64,000 nt of DNA from Streptomyces tagetis (GCF_018069565.1 NZ_JAGPNL010000004.1:434001-498000); one strand, 5' to 3'. Counted from the stretch's first letter, positions 33,316-42,063 are shown. The notes: generated by a model from the letters alone, not told the origin. Made by a program: numbers and translations.

Positions 33316-34494
33316 TCAGTAGACGGGCTTCTCCGGTTCGATCTGGTTGACCCAGCCGATCACGCCGCCGCCCACGTGGACGGCGTCCGAGAAGCCGGCG
33401 GACTTGAGGACCGCCAGGACTTCCGCACTGCGGACACCCGTCTTGCAGTTCAAGACGATCTTCTTGTCCTGCGGCAGGCTCTCCAGCGCGGACCCCATCA
33501 GGAACTCGTTCTTCGGGATCAGGCGGGCGCCCGGGATGGAGACGATCTCGAACTCGTTGGGCTCGCGGACGTCGATCAGTTCGAGCTCCTCGCCGTCGTC
33601 GATCCACTCCTTGAGCTGCTTCGGAGTGATCGTGGAGCCGGCCGCGGCCTCCTGGGCCTCGTCGGAGACGACGCCGCAGAACGCCTCGTAGTCGATCAGC
33701 TCGGTGACGGTCGGGTTCTCGCCGCAGACCGCGCAGTCGGGGTCCTTGCGCACCTTGACCTGGCGGTACTGCATCTCCAGGGCGTCGTACACCATCAGGC
33801 GGCCGACCAGCGGCTCACCGATGCCGGCGAGGAGCTTGATCGCCTCGTTGGCCTGGATGGAGCCGATGGACGCGCAGAGCACGCCGAGCACGCCGCCCTC
33901 GGCGCAGGAGGGGACCATGCCGGGCGGCGGGGGCTCCGGGTAGAGGCACCGGTAGCAGGGGCCGTGCTCGGACCAGAAGACGGATGCCTGGCCGTCGAAG
34001 CGGTAGATCGAGCCCCACACGTAGGGCTTGTTCAGCAGCACACAGGCGTCGTTGACCAGGTAGCGGGTGGCGAAGTTGTCCGTGCCGTCGACGATCAGGT
34101 CGTACTGGGCGAAGATGTCCTTCACGTTGTCGGCCTCAAGCCGCTCCTGGTGCAGGACCACCTTCACGTAGGGGTTGATGCCCTGGATCGTGTCCCGCGC
34201 GGACTCGGCCTTCGGCCGGCCGATGTCGGCCTGGCTGTGGATGACCTGACGCTGCAGGTTCGACTCGTCGACCTCGTCGAACTCCACGATCCCGAGGGTG
34301 CCCACACCCGCCGCGGCCATGTACATCAGCCCCGGCGAACCCAGGCCACCGGCGCCCACAAAGAGCACCTTGGCGTTCTTCAGCCGCTTCTGCCCGTCCA
34401 TCCCGACGTCGGGGATGATCAGGTGGCGGGAGTACCTGCGGACCTCGTCTACGGTGAGCTCGGGGGCCGGCTCGACCAGGGGTGGCAGCGACAC
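33316..34494 (-). CDS. moeZ: Adenylyltransferase/sulfurtransferase MoeZ
   Basis: The 392-aa protein starts at GTG 34494 behind CGGAG. Residues 1-265 are an E1/ThiF domain: VLFVGAGGLGSPGLMYMAAAG nucleotide loop split here as GAGGLGS, the DESNLQRQ and RYLVNDAC segments, and two zinc Cys pairs (CYRC near 180, CAVC near 254). Residues about 290-392 are a rhodanese domain with active loop CKTGVRS. MoeZ adenylates and thiocarboxylates sulfur carrier proteins such as MoaD, ThiS and CysO, feeding molybdopterin, thiamine, cysteine and thio-containing antibiotics. A SigR-type promoter ends just after the upstream gene, so it can be expressed apart from the polysaccharide operon. Confidence 0.95.
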   Translation of the reverse strand: MSLPPLVEPAPELTVDEVRRYSRHLIIPDVGMDGQKRLKNAKVLFVGAGGLGSPGLMYMAAAGVGTLGIVEFDEVDESNLQRQVIHSQADIGRPKAESARDTIQGINPYVKVVLHQERLEADNVKDIFAQYDLIVDGTDNFATRYLVNDACVLLNKPYVWGSIYRFDGQASVFWSEHGPCYRCLYPEPPPPGMVPSCAEGGVLGVLCASIGSIQANEAIKLLAGIGEPLVGRLMVYDALEMQYRQVKVRKDPDCAVCGENPTVTELIDYEAFCGVVSDEAQEAAAGSTITPKQLKEWIDDGEELELIDVREPNEFEIVSIPGARLIPKNEFLMGSALESLPQDKKIVLNCKTGVRSAEVLAVLKSAGFSDAVHVGGGVIGWVNQIEPEKPVY

Positions 34495-34538
34495 GGGGAC
34501 TCCGTTGGTCGGTCAATCATGACGGTTGTTCTCCGCGT

Positions 34539-34564
34539 AACACTGCCACGGCCTCTTTCATTCC
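34539..34564 (-). promoter_or_regulatory. SigR-type promoter of moeZ
   Basis: On the minus strand, GGAAT (34564-34560), 18 bases, then GTT (34541-34539) match the SigR consensus. The element overlaps the last codons of the spherulin-4 gene and stands 45 bases before the moeZ start. Confidence 0.8.
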
Positions 34565-35307
34565 GAGACACCCATCCCGAGGCGCGAGACAATATCGTCC
34601 CAGTACCCGGGCATGGTCTCCCAGGGGTCGGCCCACCCGCCCCGATCGGTGCGGTCGGTGAAGTAGATCGTCGCGGCGCCCTGCCAGCGGGCGATGCGCA
34701 GCGCCTCCTCCAGATGGCCGCGGGGGACGCCGTGCACGAGGTGGCAGAAGCGCTCGGGCGGATAGTCGGCGCTCCACTCGGCCGCCCGCGACCAGCGGTA
34801 GTGGCTCCAGGCGCCGGAGAAGGTGACCATCTGGTCGGCGCTCTCGGCATAGCCCGGGTACGGGTGGGTGCCGTGGCCGAGGACGATGTGGGCATCGTCG
34901 CGCAGGGTGCGGAGGGTGGCGACGGTGCGCCGCACCTCGGGCAGCCGGGACCGGTCGGCGGGGCAGTGGTCGAGGAGGAAGCCGTCGACCAGATACCAGT
35001 CGGCGTACCGGCGGGCGTCCAGGACCAGGCCGCCGGAGGGCCGCTGCCCGTACGCGCCGTCGAGGCGGCCCAGGACCCGGACGCCCGCGTTGCGCAGACG
35101 TCCGGCCGCTTCCAGGCAGTGCGGGTCGGGCTGGGTGCCGGGGCCGTCGGCGATGTCGAGGACGACCCAGTGCAGCGGGGCCCCCGGGCTGGCGAGGCCG
35201 GCCCATTCGGCGGGGGCGAGGAGGGGGTGGGCCAGGCCCGGTACGGCGAGGCCGGTGCCGACGTCGGTGCTCGCGGTGCCCGTGGTCGTGCTGGTCAGAT
35301 ACGGCAT
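34558..35307 (-). CDS. Spherulation-specific family 4 (spherulin-4) protein, TIM-barrel glycoside hydrolase-like
   Basis: The 249-aa product begins at ATG 35307 behind GGAGGC, overlapping the upstream gene by 13 bases. It has the spherulin-4 pattern: an early WVVLDIADGPGTQPDP strand, LGRLDGAYG, YLVDGFLLDHCP with acidic residues in the DGFLLD strand, and IVLGHGTHPYPGY. The family is a TIM barrel related to the hydrolase domain of PelA-like proteins. No signal peptide is visible, so it may act in the cytoplasm or be exported by a partner. Its place at the end of a glycosyltransferase-membrane-epimerase operon suggests a role in trimming or handling the polysaccharide. Confidence 0.8.
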   Translation of the reverse strand: MPYLTSTTTGTASTDVGTGLAVPGLAHPLLAPAEWAGLASPGAPLHWVVLDIADGPGTQPDPHCLEAAGRLRNAGVRVLGRLDGAYGQRPSGGLVLDARRYADWYLVDGFLLDHCPADRSRLPEVRRTVATLRTLRDDAHIVLGHGTHPYPGYAESADQMVTFSGAWSHYRWSRAAEWSADYPPERFCHLVHGVPRGHLEEALRIARWQGAATIYFTDRTDRGGWADPWETMPGYWDDIVSRLGMGVSE

Positions 35308-36353
35308 GCCGCCTCCATCCAGATATCGGCGAGGGACTCTTCGAGGTGGATACGGGGTCGCCAGCCGAGCCGGTCGCGCGCGGTGCGCACATCGGCCTGC
35401 TGCCAGCCGCCGCAGCCGTCGGGGTAGGGGTAGGCGACCGGGGCGGCGTGGTCCGGGTCGCCCCGGTGGTCGCGGTGCCCGAGGGGGTCCGGGCGGTGGT
35501 GGCCGAGCGGGTCGGGCCGGTGGTGTCCCAGGCCGTCGACGCGGTGCCCGACGGACTCGGAGCGGGGGTGGCCGATGAGGGGGCGCATGGTGCCGGGGGG
35601 CGCGTCGAGTTCGTGCAGGGCGCCGCCGTAGCCGGCCACGCGGGCGAGGGTGGTGGCGGCGTCACGCAGGCGGACGGCGCGGCCGGAGCCGATGTTGATG
35701 ACGCCCTGGGCGGCGGAGAGGGAGGCGGCGTGGACGGCGCGGGCCACGTCGCGGACGTCGACGAAGTCGCGCTGGGCGGCGAGGCCGCCGAGCCGCAGTT
35801 CGCCGTCGCCGGACTGCATGGCGCGGCGCATGGCCTCGGCGAGCCGGCCGAGCGGGGAGCCGGCGGGGGTGCCGGGACCGGCGGGTGAGAAGACGCGCAG
35901 GACCACGGCGTCCAGGCCGGAGCCGAGGACCAGCTCGGTCGCGGCGAGCTTGCTGACGCCGTAGGGGCCGCCGGGCCGGGGCACGGCGTCCTCGGCGGTG
36001 GAGGAGCCGGGCTGGCTGGGCCCGTACTCCGAACCGCAGCCGATCTGCACCAGGCGGGCTCCGCAGCGGCTGCGGCGCAGGGCCTCGCAGATGGTGGCGA
36101 CGGCGACGGTGTTGTGGCGGGTGAGGTCGCGGGCGCCGCCCCGGGTGGCGCCGGCGCAGTTGACGACGACTCCGGGGTGCACGGCGTCGAAGAAGCGGGT
36201 CAGTGCGCCGGGGCTGCCGGTGGCGAGGTCGAAGCGCACGTCGGCGTCGTCGCCGCGGCCGAGGGCGGTGAGCTGCACGGCGGGGTCGGCGAGGAGGCGT
36301 TCGGCGACGAAGCGGCCGATGTACCCGGTGGAACCGATCAGCAGGACTCTCAT
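35295..36353 (-). CDS. NAD-dependent nucleotide-sugar epimerase
   Basis: The 352-aa protein starts at ATG 36353. The extended-SDR dinucleotide motif is LLIGSTGYIGRFV, followed by VVNCAGATRGG, a catalytic Tyr and Lys in GGPYGVSKLAA, QRDFVDVRDVARAVHAA and a C-terminal RLGWRPRIHLEESL, as in UDP-sugar 4-epimerases. An insertion near 275-305 is made of repeats (GHHRPDPLGHHRPDPLG) and is encoded by about two 24-base tandem copies. Alignment with PelX-type C4-epimerases is likely but the sugar is unknown. The stop overlaps the spherulin-4 start, so the two are coupled. Confidence 0.85.
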   Translation of the reverse strand: MRVLLIGSTGYIGRFVAERLLADPAVQLTALGRGDDADVRFDLATGSPGALTRFFDAVHPGVVVNCAGATRGGARDLTRHNTVAVATICEALRRSRCGARLVQIGCGSEYGPSQPGSSTAEDAVPRPGGPYGVSKLAATELVLGSGLDAVVLRVFSPAGPGTPAGSPLGRLAEAMRRAMQSGDGELRLGGLAAQRDFVDVRDVARAVHAASLSAAQGVINIGSGRAVRLRDAATTLARVAGYGGALHELDAPPGTMRPLIGHPRSESVGHRVDGLGHHRPDPLGHHRPDPLGHRDHRGDPDHAAPVAYPYPDGCGGWQQADVRTARDRLGWRPRIHLEESLADIWMEAACRI

Positions 36354-36453
36354 CGGGCTGCCCCCGGGACAGGGCTGTCGGGTCGGGAGAGGGTCATCTG
36401 GGGGGTCTCCTTCGAGGCGGGGGTGGCGGGGTGGGCGGTCGCGGGGCACGGGG

Positions 36454-38220
36454 TCATCGCGGCCGGTCCGCGGGGGCGTGGGCCGAGGCCCGGGTCAGCC
36501 GGCGGGTCGCGTGGACGAGGAGGACCAGGGCGCCGAGGCCGCAGGCACTGGTCGGTACGGCGGCCGGGCCCCACAGTTCGACGAGGCTCTCCACCGGCAC
36601 GGCCAGGACGTCCCAGCCGGGGAGCCGGCCGGCGAAGAGGGTGGCCAGGGCGGTCGCCTCGGCGGCGGCGACGGCGGTGAGGACGAGCGAGGGGGCGTGG
36701 GCGAAGCCGTGGACGGTCAGGAGCCGGGCGAGCAGCAGCAGCGCGCCCAGGGTGAGGCCCTCGGGCAGGCCGTGGGGTTCGCCGAGGACCGTGCCGGTCA
36801 GGGTGAGCAGCGCCGCCAGGACGACGAGGAAGAGGGCGACCAGACCGAGCAGCAGGGGGCGCAGGGCGGTGGTGAAGTCGGCGAGGCCGCGGCTCGTGGC
36901 CAGCTTGTGCCGGGCGCGTGTGGCGAGGACGTGGGCGATCCAGACGGCGGGCGCGCAGGCCAGCGCGAGCGCGAGGAGCGGGGCGGTGGCGATCCCCCAG
37001 GGGCCCGCGACGGTGCCGTCGGGCAGGCCGTCGGGGCCTCCGCCGAGGGCGGCGCGGAGCAGTCCGTCGCCGAAGACGGCGTACGCGAGGAGCCAGCAGG
37101 TCCGCCCGACGGGGGCGTGCGCCTCGGCGCGCAGCGGCCCCCGGCGCAGGACCACGCTCAGTGCCACGGCCACGGCGAGGACGCCGACGGCGGCGGCGAT
37201 GACCTGGGCGCGTCCCCCGGTGAGGCGCAGGGCGGCCACGGTGGCGGCGCACAGCACGCCGGGCAGCAGTCCAAGGGCGATCCAGCGCGCGCCCGACGGC
37301 GTGTCGGGCGCCTCCGCCAGGGGTTCGGGCGTGTCGGTGTCGCGGGGGACGCGGGCGTACATCTCCTCCGCGAGGGAGAAGACGTCGCGGTGCCGGAAGC
37401 GCGCGGCGGTGCGGTCGGTGACGCCGTGCGCCTCCAGGCCGGCGGCGATCTCCAGGGGGTCCACGGCCCGTTCGCACAGGGCGCGGTGGCGGTGCATCAG
37501 GGACTTGACGGGGTCCGCGGCGGTACGGGCGGCGGCCCGCGCGGGCCACGGCCCACGGGCGACGGCCCGAGCGCCCCCGACGGAGGCCCCCTCACCACGA
37601 CCGGCCGACCGGATGCGCCCGGCGGAAGCCCCCTCGCCAGAACCGGCGGGCCGGGCGTCTCCGACGAAAGCCGCCCCGCCACGACCGGAGGACCCGGCGC
37701 CCACAGTGGAAGCCCCCTCACCAAATCCGGCGGGCCGGACGTCTCCGACCGAAGCCGCCCCACCGTGACCCGTCGGCCGGGCGCCCGGTGAGGTCGTCCC
37801 GGCGGGTGCGCCGCCGGGCTGTCGGCGGTGTCCTTCCCCGGCCGGTGCGGGTTCCCTGCCGAGGCCGGGTGTCTGCGATGCCCCGGCCGGCTCTCCGTAC
37901 CCGGTGGCGCCGGTGCGCGGGGCTATCCCCGACAGGCCGCCGGCGCCGCGCAGCCGGACGCCCGACACGCCGTTACCCGCACTCGGGCCCCCGCCCGGCA
38001 CGCCGCTTTCCGCACTCGGGCCCCCGCCCGGCACGCCGCTTTCCGCACTCGGGCCCCGGCCCGGCACGTCGGGCGTGTCGGGATCGGCCGGCGCGGTGGC
38101 GGCACGGTCCGTGCCCCAGGGGGTGGTCATGGAGGTGTCGGTCCCGCCTTCGTCGTGGTCCGGTCGTGTCTGCCAGGGGCCCTGCGGGAGCGGGCGTCGA
38201 GGACGGTCCGGGCCGCTCAT
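36454..38220 (-). CDS. Multi-pass membrane protein with disordered repeat-rich N-terminus
   Basis: The 588-aa product starts at ATG 38220, overlapping the glycosyltransferase stop (ATGA). Residues 1-240 are disordered and rich in Gly, Ala, Ser and Pro, with an 11-residue repeat (GVPGGGPSAES) encoded by 33-base tandem copies and a second repeat (VGDARPAGSGEGAS). About 255-320 form a soluble helical domain (MHRHRALCERAVDPLEIAAGL). About 330-570 contain eight to ten hydrophobic segments. No known family name fits; by position it could be the export or co-polymerase component of the polysaccharide operon, in the place that PelG/PelE fill elsewhere. Confidence 0.7.
   Translation of the reverse strand: MSGPDRPRRPLPQGPWQTRPDHDEGGTDTSMTTPWGTDRAATAPADPDTPDVPGRGPSAESGVPGGGPSAESGVPGGGPSAGNGVSGVRLRGAGGLSGIAPRTGATGYGEPAGASQTPGLGREPAPAGEGHRRQPGGAPAGTTSPGARPTGHGGAASVGDVRPAGFGEGASTVGAGSSGRGGAAFVGDARPAGSGEGASAGRIRSAGRGEGASVGGARAVARGPWPARAAARTAADPVKSLMHRHRALCERAVDPLEIAAGLEAHGVTDRTAARFRHRDVFSLAEEMYARVPRDTDTPEPLAEAPDTPSGARWIALGLLPGVLCAATVAALRLTGGRAQVIAAAVGVLAVAVALSVVLRRGPLRAEAHAPVGRTCWLLAYAVFGDGLLRAALGGGPDGLPDGTVAGPWGIATAPLLALALACAPAVWIAHVLATRARHKLATSRGLADFTTALRPLLLGLVALFLVVLAALLTLTGTVLGEPHGLPEGLTLGALLLLARLLTVHGFAHAPSLVLTAVAAAEATALATLFAGRLPGWDVLAVPVESLVELWGPAAVPTSACGLGALVLLVHATRRLTRASAHAPADRPR
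37978..38070. repeat. 33-bp tandem repeat, two full copies and a partial third
   Basis: Copies at 37978-38010 and 38011-38043 are identical, and a third, partial copy begins at 38044 with one change. The period is 11 codons, so the reading frame of the membrane protein gene is kept. Confidence 0.85.
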
Positions 38221-39929
38221 CGCGCTCCCTCCCCGACGGAGGCGGGCGCGGTGGCCCGGACGGGGGCGCCCTTCGCCCAGCCGGGGCCGCCCCGGGGCGC
38301 GGCGGGGGCGGTGGTGTCGGTCCAGCGGCCGGGGACGTGGGCCTCGGCGGGGACGGCGAAGGGCAGTGGCACCCCGGGGTCGTCCGGGACGGGGTGGCGG
38401 ACCGGGGTCCTCGAAAGGATCTCCAGGTAGATGCCGTGAAACGCCGTGACGTTCTGCTCGACGGTGAACAGCTCCAGTGCGCGGGCGCGCGCGGCGGCCC
38501 CCAGGCGCTCCCGGCGCTCCGGGTCGCGCAGCAGGGCCACGCACGCCTCGGCGAGCGCCCGGGGGTTGCGTGGCGGTACGACCAGTCCGGTGCCGCCGAT
38601 GGCCTCGACCACGGCGCCGACGTCGGTGGAGACCGTGGCGCGAGCGCAGAACATGGCCTCCACCAGCCCGGCCGGGAACCCCTCGACGACGCTGGAGAGG
38701 ACGACGACGGCTCCGGCGGCGTAGGCGTCGGCGCGGGTGGGCAGCTCCGGCCCGCCGGTCTGCTCGAAGGAGACGGGGTTGTCGCCGACCGCGTGCGGGC
38801 CGTCGGCCTCGTCGGGGAAGAGCTGGGCGGCGAGCCCCTGGCAGTGGGCGAGGTAGGCGGCGCCCTCGGGGCCCGCGGGGGTGCCGACGATGCGGAGGCG
38901 GGCGCCGGGTTCCTCGCGGCGGACCTCGGCGAAGGCGTGCAGCAGCGAGACCAGGTCCTTGGCGGGCTCGACGGCGCCGACCCAGACGAGGGTGTGCGGG
39001 TCGGCGCACTCCGGCGCCTCGGCCGCCTCGGCGAAGGGCGCCGCGTCCATCCCGGGGTGGACCGTGCGGACCTTGTGGCGTTCGGCGCCGCAGCGCTCCT
39101 GCCAGCGGCGGGCGTGGGTGTTGCCGGGGGTGATCAGGGCGGCCCTGCGGTAGGTCTCGGTGGCCAGCCGGCCCTGGAAGGCGGCCAGCAGGGCGCGGGG
39201 GGCGGCCGGGGAGTCCGGTTCGCGCAGGTAGTGCGTCCGCAGCCGGACGCCGTACTCGGTGACCAGCAGGGGCACGCCGTGGAAGTGCGCGGCGAGCAGT
39301 CCGGGCAGCACCGCCGCGCCGCCGGAGGCCGCGTGGCAGAGGTCGACGTCGCCGAGTCCGTCGGCCTCGTACCAGTCAAGGGAGAGGGGGCGCAGGGCGT
39401 GTTCGAGGCGCGCGGCGACGGCGAGCAGGTCGGGGACGCGGGCCTCGCGGGCAAAGCGCTGGGCGCCGGGCGCGCGACAGGCGCGTTCCAGGGCGCGTAC
39501 GGCGGTCTCGGAGCGGAGCGCGGCGGGCAGGCCGCCCTCGTCCCGGGCGAGTTCGGCGAGACCGTACAGCGCGCTGGCGAAACGGTCCGCCTCAGTGCCG
39601 GACGCCTCTCCGGGACCGCCCGAGGGGTCCTGGAAGCCGGTGGCGCACAGGGCGGTGGCGAGTTCGGCGTAGGAGTCGGCGAAGCGCCGGCGCGCGCGCC
39701 GTCCGTACACGACCCCGTCGTCCTCGGTGTCCCACAGCGGGGCGGTGCGCACCCGGCTCACCTGCGGCGGCAGCGGGACCCAGCCCTCGCTCTCCTGCTG
39801 GGCACCGCGGCTGAGCGCGTAGACGTCGAACTCGTGCTGTTCGAGCCCGCGTACGAGCCGGTCGCACCAGAGTCCGGCCTCACCGCTCGCATACGGATAG
39901 CCGCCCTCCGTAAGCAGTCCGATGCGCAC
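38217..39929 (-). CDS. GT4-family glycosyltransferase with DUF3492 (PelF-like) N-terminus
   Basis: The 570-aa protein starts at GTG 39929. The N-terminal lobe opens with RIGLLTEGGYPYASGEAGLW, the DUF3492 signature of PelF-type glycosyltransferases, continuing to HAASGGAAVLPGLLAAHFHG. The C-terminal Rossmann lobe has LVWVGAVEPAKDL, RLRIVGTPAG and the donor-binding VVEGFPAGLVEAMFC, with the EX7E glutamates. The lobes together fit a retaining GT4 using a nucleotide sugar on the cytoplasmic side; PelF itself uses UDP-GlcNAc/GalNAc. It is the first gene of a minus-strand set that continues through 34558. Confidence 0.88.
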   Translation of the reverse strand: MRIGLLTEGGYPYASGEAGLWCDRLVRGLEQHEFDVYALSRGAQQESEGWVPLPPQVSRVRTAPLWDTEDDGVVYGRRARRRFADSYAELATALCATGFQDPSGGPGEASGTEADRFASALYGLAELARDEGGLPAALRSETAVRALERACRAPGAQRFAREARVPDLLAVAARLEHALRPLSLDWYEADGLGDVDLCHAASGGAAVLPGLLAAHFHGVPLLVTEYGVRLRTHYLREPDSPAAPRALLAAFQGRLATETYRRAALITPGNTHARRWQERCGAERHKVRTVHPGMDAAPFAEAAEAPECADPHTLVWVGAVEPAKDLVSLLHAFAEVRREEPGARLRIVGTPAGPEGAAYLAHCQGLAAQLFPDEADGPHAVGDNPVSFEQTGGPELPTRADAYAAGAVVVLSSVVEGFPAGLVEAMFCARATVSTDVGAVVEAIGGTGLVVPPRNPRALAEACVALLRDPERRERLGAAARARALELFTVEQNVTAFHGIYLEILSRTPVRHPVPDDPGVPLPFAVPAEAHVPGRWTDTTAPAAPRGGPGWAKGAPVRATAPASVGEGAR

Positions 39930-40141
39930 GCGCGCACCCCCGATCTCCCGTTTCGGGAGCCGCCGTTGACCCGGCGGCTCGCAGCGGGACGAACGTAAGC
40001 GGACAAGGCGGGGGCGCGCTGGACGGTTGTCCGTCGCACCACCAAAAGGGGTGAACGGTCGTAACTTTCGTGCGCGGAGCGCGTTTGATCGCGCTAAGGG
40101 ATCATGCAGCTACACGGCGTGACGCCTCGGCCATGCCTGGC
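39930..40141. other. Promoter region of the polysaccharide operon, small hairpin
   Basis: This 212-base spacer lies upstream of the glycosyltransferase. It is less GC-rich than its surroundings near 40045-40070. A small inverted repeat (AGCGCG at 40078-40083 with CGCGCT at 40090-40095) may end the DUF3152 transcript. No gene is seen. Confidence 0.4.
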
Positions 40142-42055
40142 TCAACCGCCCGGGTACGCCCAGGGGTTGGGCCGGCAGCGGATGCCGTCGTGGTCGAGGA
40201 ACTTGGTCTGCTGCTGCATGACGGGCGCGAGGTCGCCGTCCTTGTCGCAGGTGACGTGGTTGTAGCCGATGCGGTGGCCGATCTCGTGGTTGATCAGCAT
40301 CTGCCGGTAGGCGTGGATGTGCTTGTCGCCGTAGGTCTCCGAGCCCTGCGCCCACCGGTACGCGTTGATCATCACGCGGGAGGTGGCGGCGGAGTCGCAG
40401 GAGACGTTGTCCTCGGTGGTGTCCAGTCCGGATTTGGCGCACCAGAAGGCGGTGGTTCCGGGACTGGCGAGAGTGATGACGAAGTCGGGGTTCCCGGAGT
40501 GGATGCGCTCGAAGGTGCGCGCTCCGTTGTGCGCCCAACTGCGGTCGTCGTTGAGCGTCTTCTGCACCGCCTCGGCGAACAGGGTCCCGTCAAGGCCGAG
40601 TCCGCGCTCGATGTCGACGCGGTAGGTGTACTTCCGCCCCGTCCCGGGTGCCTTGTCGATCCCGGTGACGGCGTCGAAGGTGCCGGGTCCCTCCAGGTCG
40701 GCGCTGAGCGGGTAGAGGGTGCTCATCTGCTGCTCGTAGCTCGGGGGCGCCGTCTCGGGGGTGACGGGGAGCGCCCGTCCGTCGGTACGCGCGGAGGCGC
40801 CCTGGGCCTCGCGCGCCCCGTCGGCGGCGGCCTGCGAGCGGACGCCCTCGCCGTCCTGGCCGTCGGTGACCTGGCCCGCGACGACGACCGCCAGCACGGT
40901 GGTGACCGCCGCCGCGGCGATGCCGGTGAAGGTCCGCCCCTTGGCGCCCTTGGCGGGCTGGGGGTCCTCGGCGGGCCACGCCGGACCGGAGACGTCCGCC
41001 CCGCCGTCACCGCCGCCGGCGCCCTCCGGGTCCGCGCCCGCGGGAGCGTCGCTCCAGTCGCCGATGAAGGGGCCGCCGCCGTGCCCGGAGTCGAAAGTGC
41101 CGCGCGGGGGCCGGGCGGCGAAAACATCGTCGCCGTCGCCGAAGGCGTCCAGGTACTCCTGGCGCGGGCCCTCCGCACGCGCCCGGCGCGGCGTCCCGTC
41201 CGGGCGCTCCTGCGGCGCTCCGTCCGGGGCCTGCCGGGACGGCCCGCCGGGCGGCGACTGCCGCTGCCGTGGGAGCGACACGCCGGGCCCCGCCGGGGTG
41301 CCGGTCCGCGGCGCCGTCGGCGTGTCGTGCCCGGCGCCGGGCGCCTCGCCCAGCCGGCCCCAGCCGCCGCCCGCCTCGTGGTGTTCGGGGTGTCCCCCGC
41401 GCACGCGCGGCACGCCGTGCGCGGGCGTGTCGCCGGGGAACCGGGGACCGCCCGCCAAGGGCGCCCCGCCACCGGTACCGGGAAGACCGCCATCGGTACG
41501 GGTGAAGCCGCCGTCGGGCGTACGGGAAAATCCACCGTCGGACGTACGAGGAGCACCACCGTCGGACGTACGCGGAGCACCACCGTCGGACGTACGCGGA
41601 AGACCGCCGTCCGGCGTACGAGGAGGACCGCCGTCGGCCCCGCCCCGGTAGCCGCGCCCCGACGGATCGCCCGCGACCCCCGGGAAGCCGTGGGGAGGCG
41701 TGCCGTCCATCGGCGGGCCCCCGCGTCCGGCACCGGCCGGGAACCCTCCGGGCCGGCCCGCCTGCGAGGCACCCGGCGCGCCCGGCACACCCGGCCGACC
41801 ACCCTGCGACGCACCGGACACACCGGACGCACCCGACGGCCCGTCAAACGACGTGCCCGGCACCGCTCCCGGCTGCCCGGCGTACGACTCGCGTGTGGCG
41901 GCGTCCGGCATCGGGCCGGCCGGGGCCGCCTGCTCCCCCGCCGGCGTCTCGGGCATGCGCCGTCGGCCCGGTCGTCGGGTCAGGCCCTCCCCCGCGGCGG
42001 TGGCGTCCGCGCTGTCGCTCCGGGGAGCGGGCCCGCGACGGCTGTGGCGTCCCAC
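40142..42055 (-). CDS. DUF3152 membrane-anchored protein with metzincin-like zinc motif
   Basis: The 637-aa product starts at GTG 42055; GAGG just before it lies in the stop of the upstream hydrolase. Residues 1-370 are disordered, Gly/Pro/Arg-rich, with about seven copies of an eight-residue repeat (DGGAPRTS type) near 140-195. A hydrophobic segment (GIAAAAVTTVLAVVVAGQV) lies near 375-395. The C-terminal 240 residues form DUF3152, including HEIGHRIGYNH near 587-597, an exact HExxHxxGxxH metzincin zinc site, and Cys residues near 555 and 600-635. It is probably an external zinc metalloprotease. M. tuberculosis Rv3207c is the matching neighbour of moeZ. Confidence 0.8.
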   Translation of the reverse strand: MGRHSRRGPAPRSDSADATAAGEGLTRRPGRRRMPETPAGEQAAPAGPMPDAATRESYAGQPGAVPGTSFDGPSGASGVSGASQGGRPGVPGAPGASQAGRPGGFPAGAGRGGPPMDGTPPHGFPGVAGDPSGRGYRGGADGGPPRTPDGGLPRTSDGGAPRTSDGGAPRTSDGGFSRTPDGGFTRTDGGLPGTGGGAPLAGGPRFPGDTPAHGVPRVRGGHPEHHEAGGGWGRLGEAPGAGHDTPTAPRTGTPAGPGVSLPRQRQSPPGGPSRQAPDGAPQERPDGTPRRARAEGPRQEYLDAFGDGDDVFAARPPRGTFDSGHGGGPFIGDWSDAPAGADPEGAGGGDGGADVSGPAWPAEDPQPAKGAKGRTFTGIAAAAVTTVLAVVVAGQVTDGQDGEGVRSQAAADGAREAQGASARTDGRALPVTPETAPPSYEQQMSTLYPLSADLEGPGTFDAVTGIDKAPGTGRKYTYRVDIERGLGLDGTLFAEAVQKTLNDDRSWAHNGARTFERIHSGNPDFVITLASPGTTAFWCAKSGLDTTEDNVSCDSAATSRVMINAYRWAQGSETYGDKHIHAYRQMLINHEIGHRIGYNHVTCDKDGDLAPVMQQQTKFLDHDGIRCRPNPWAYPGG

Positions 42056-42063
42056 GTCGCGCC

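Noticed and set aside
37978..38070. CRISPR-like repeats
   Set aside because: The copies are adjacent without spacers and keep the reading frame of a protein gene.
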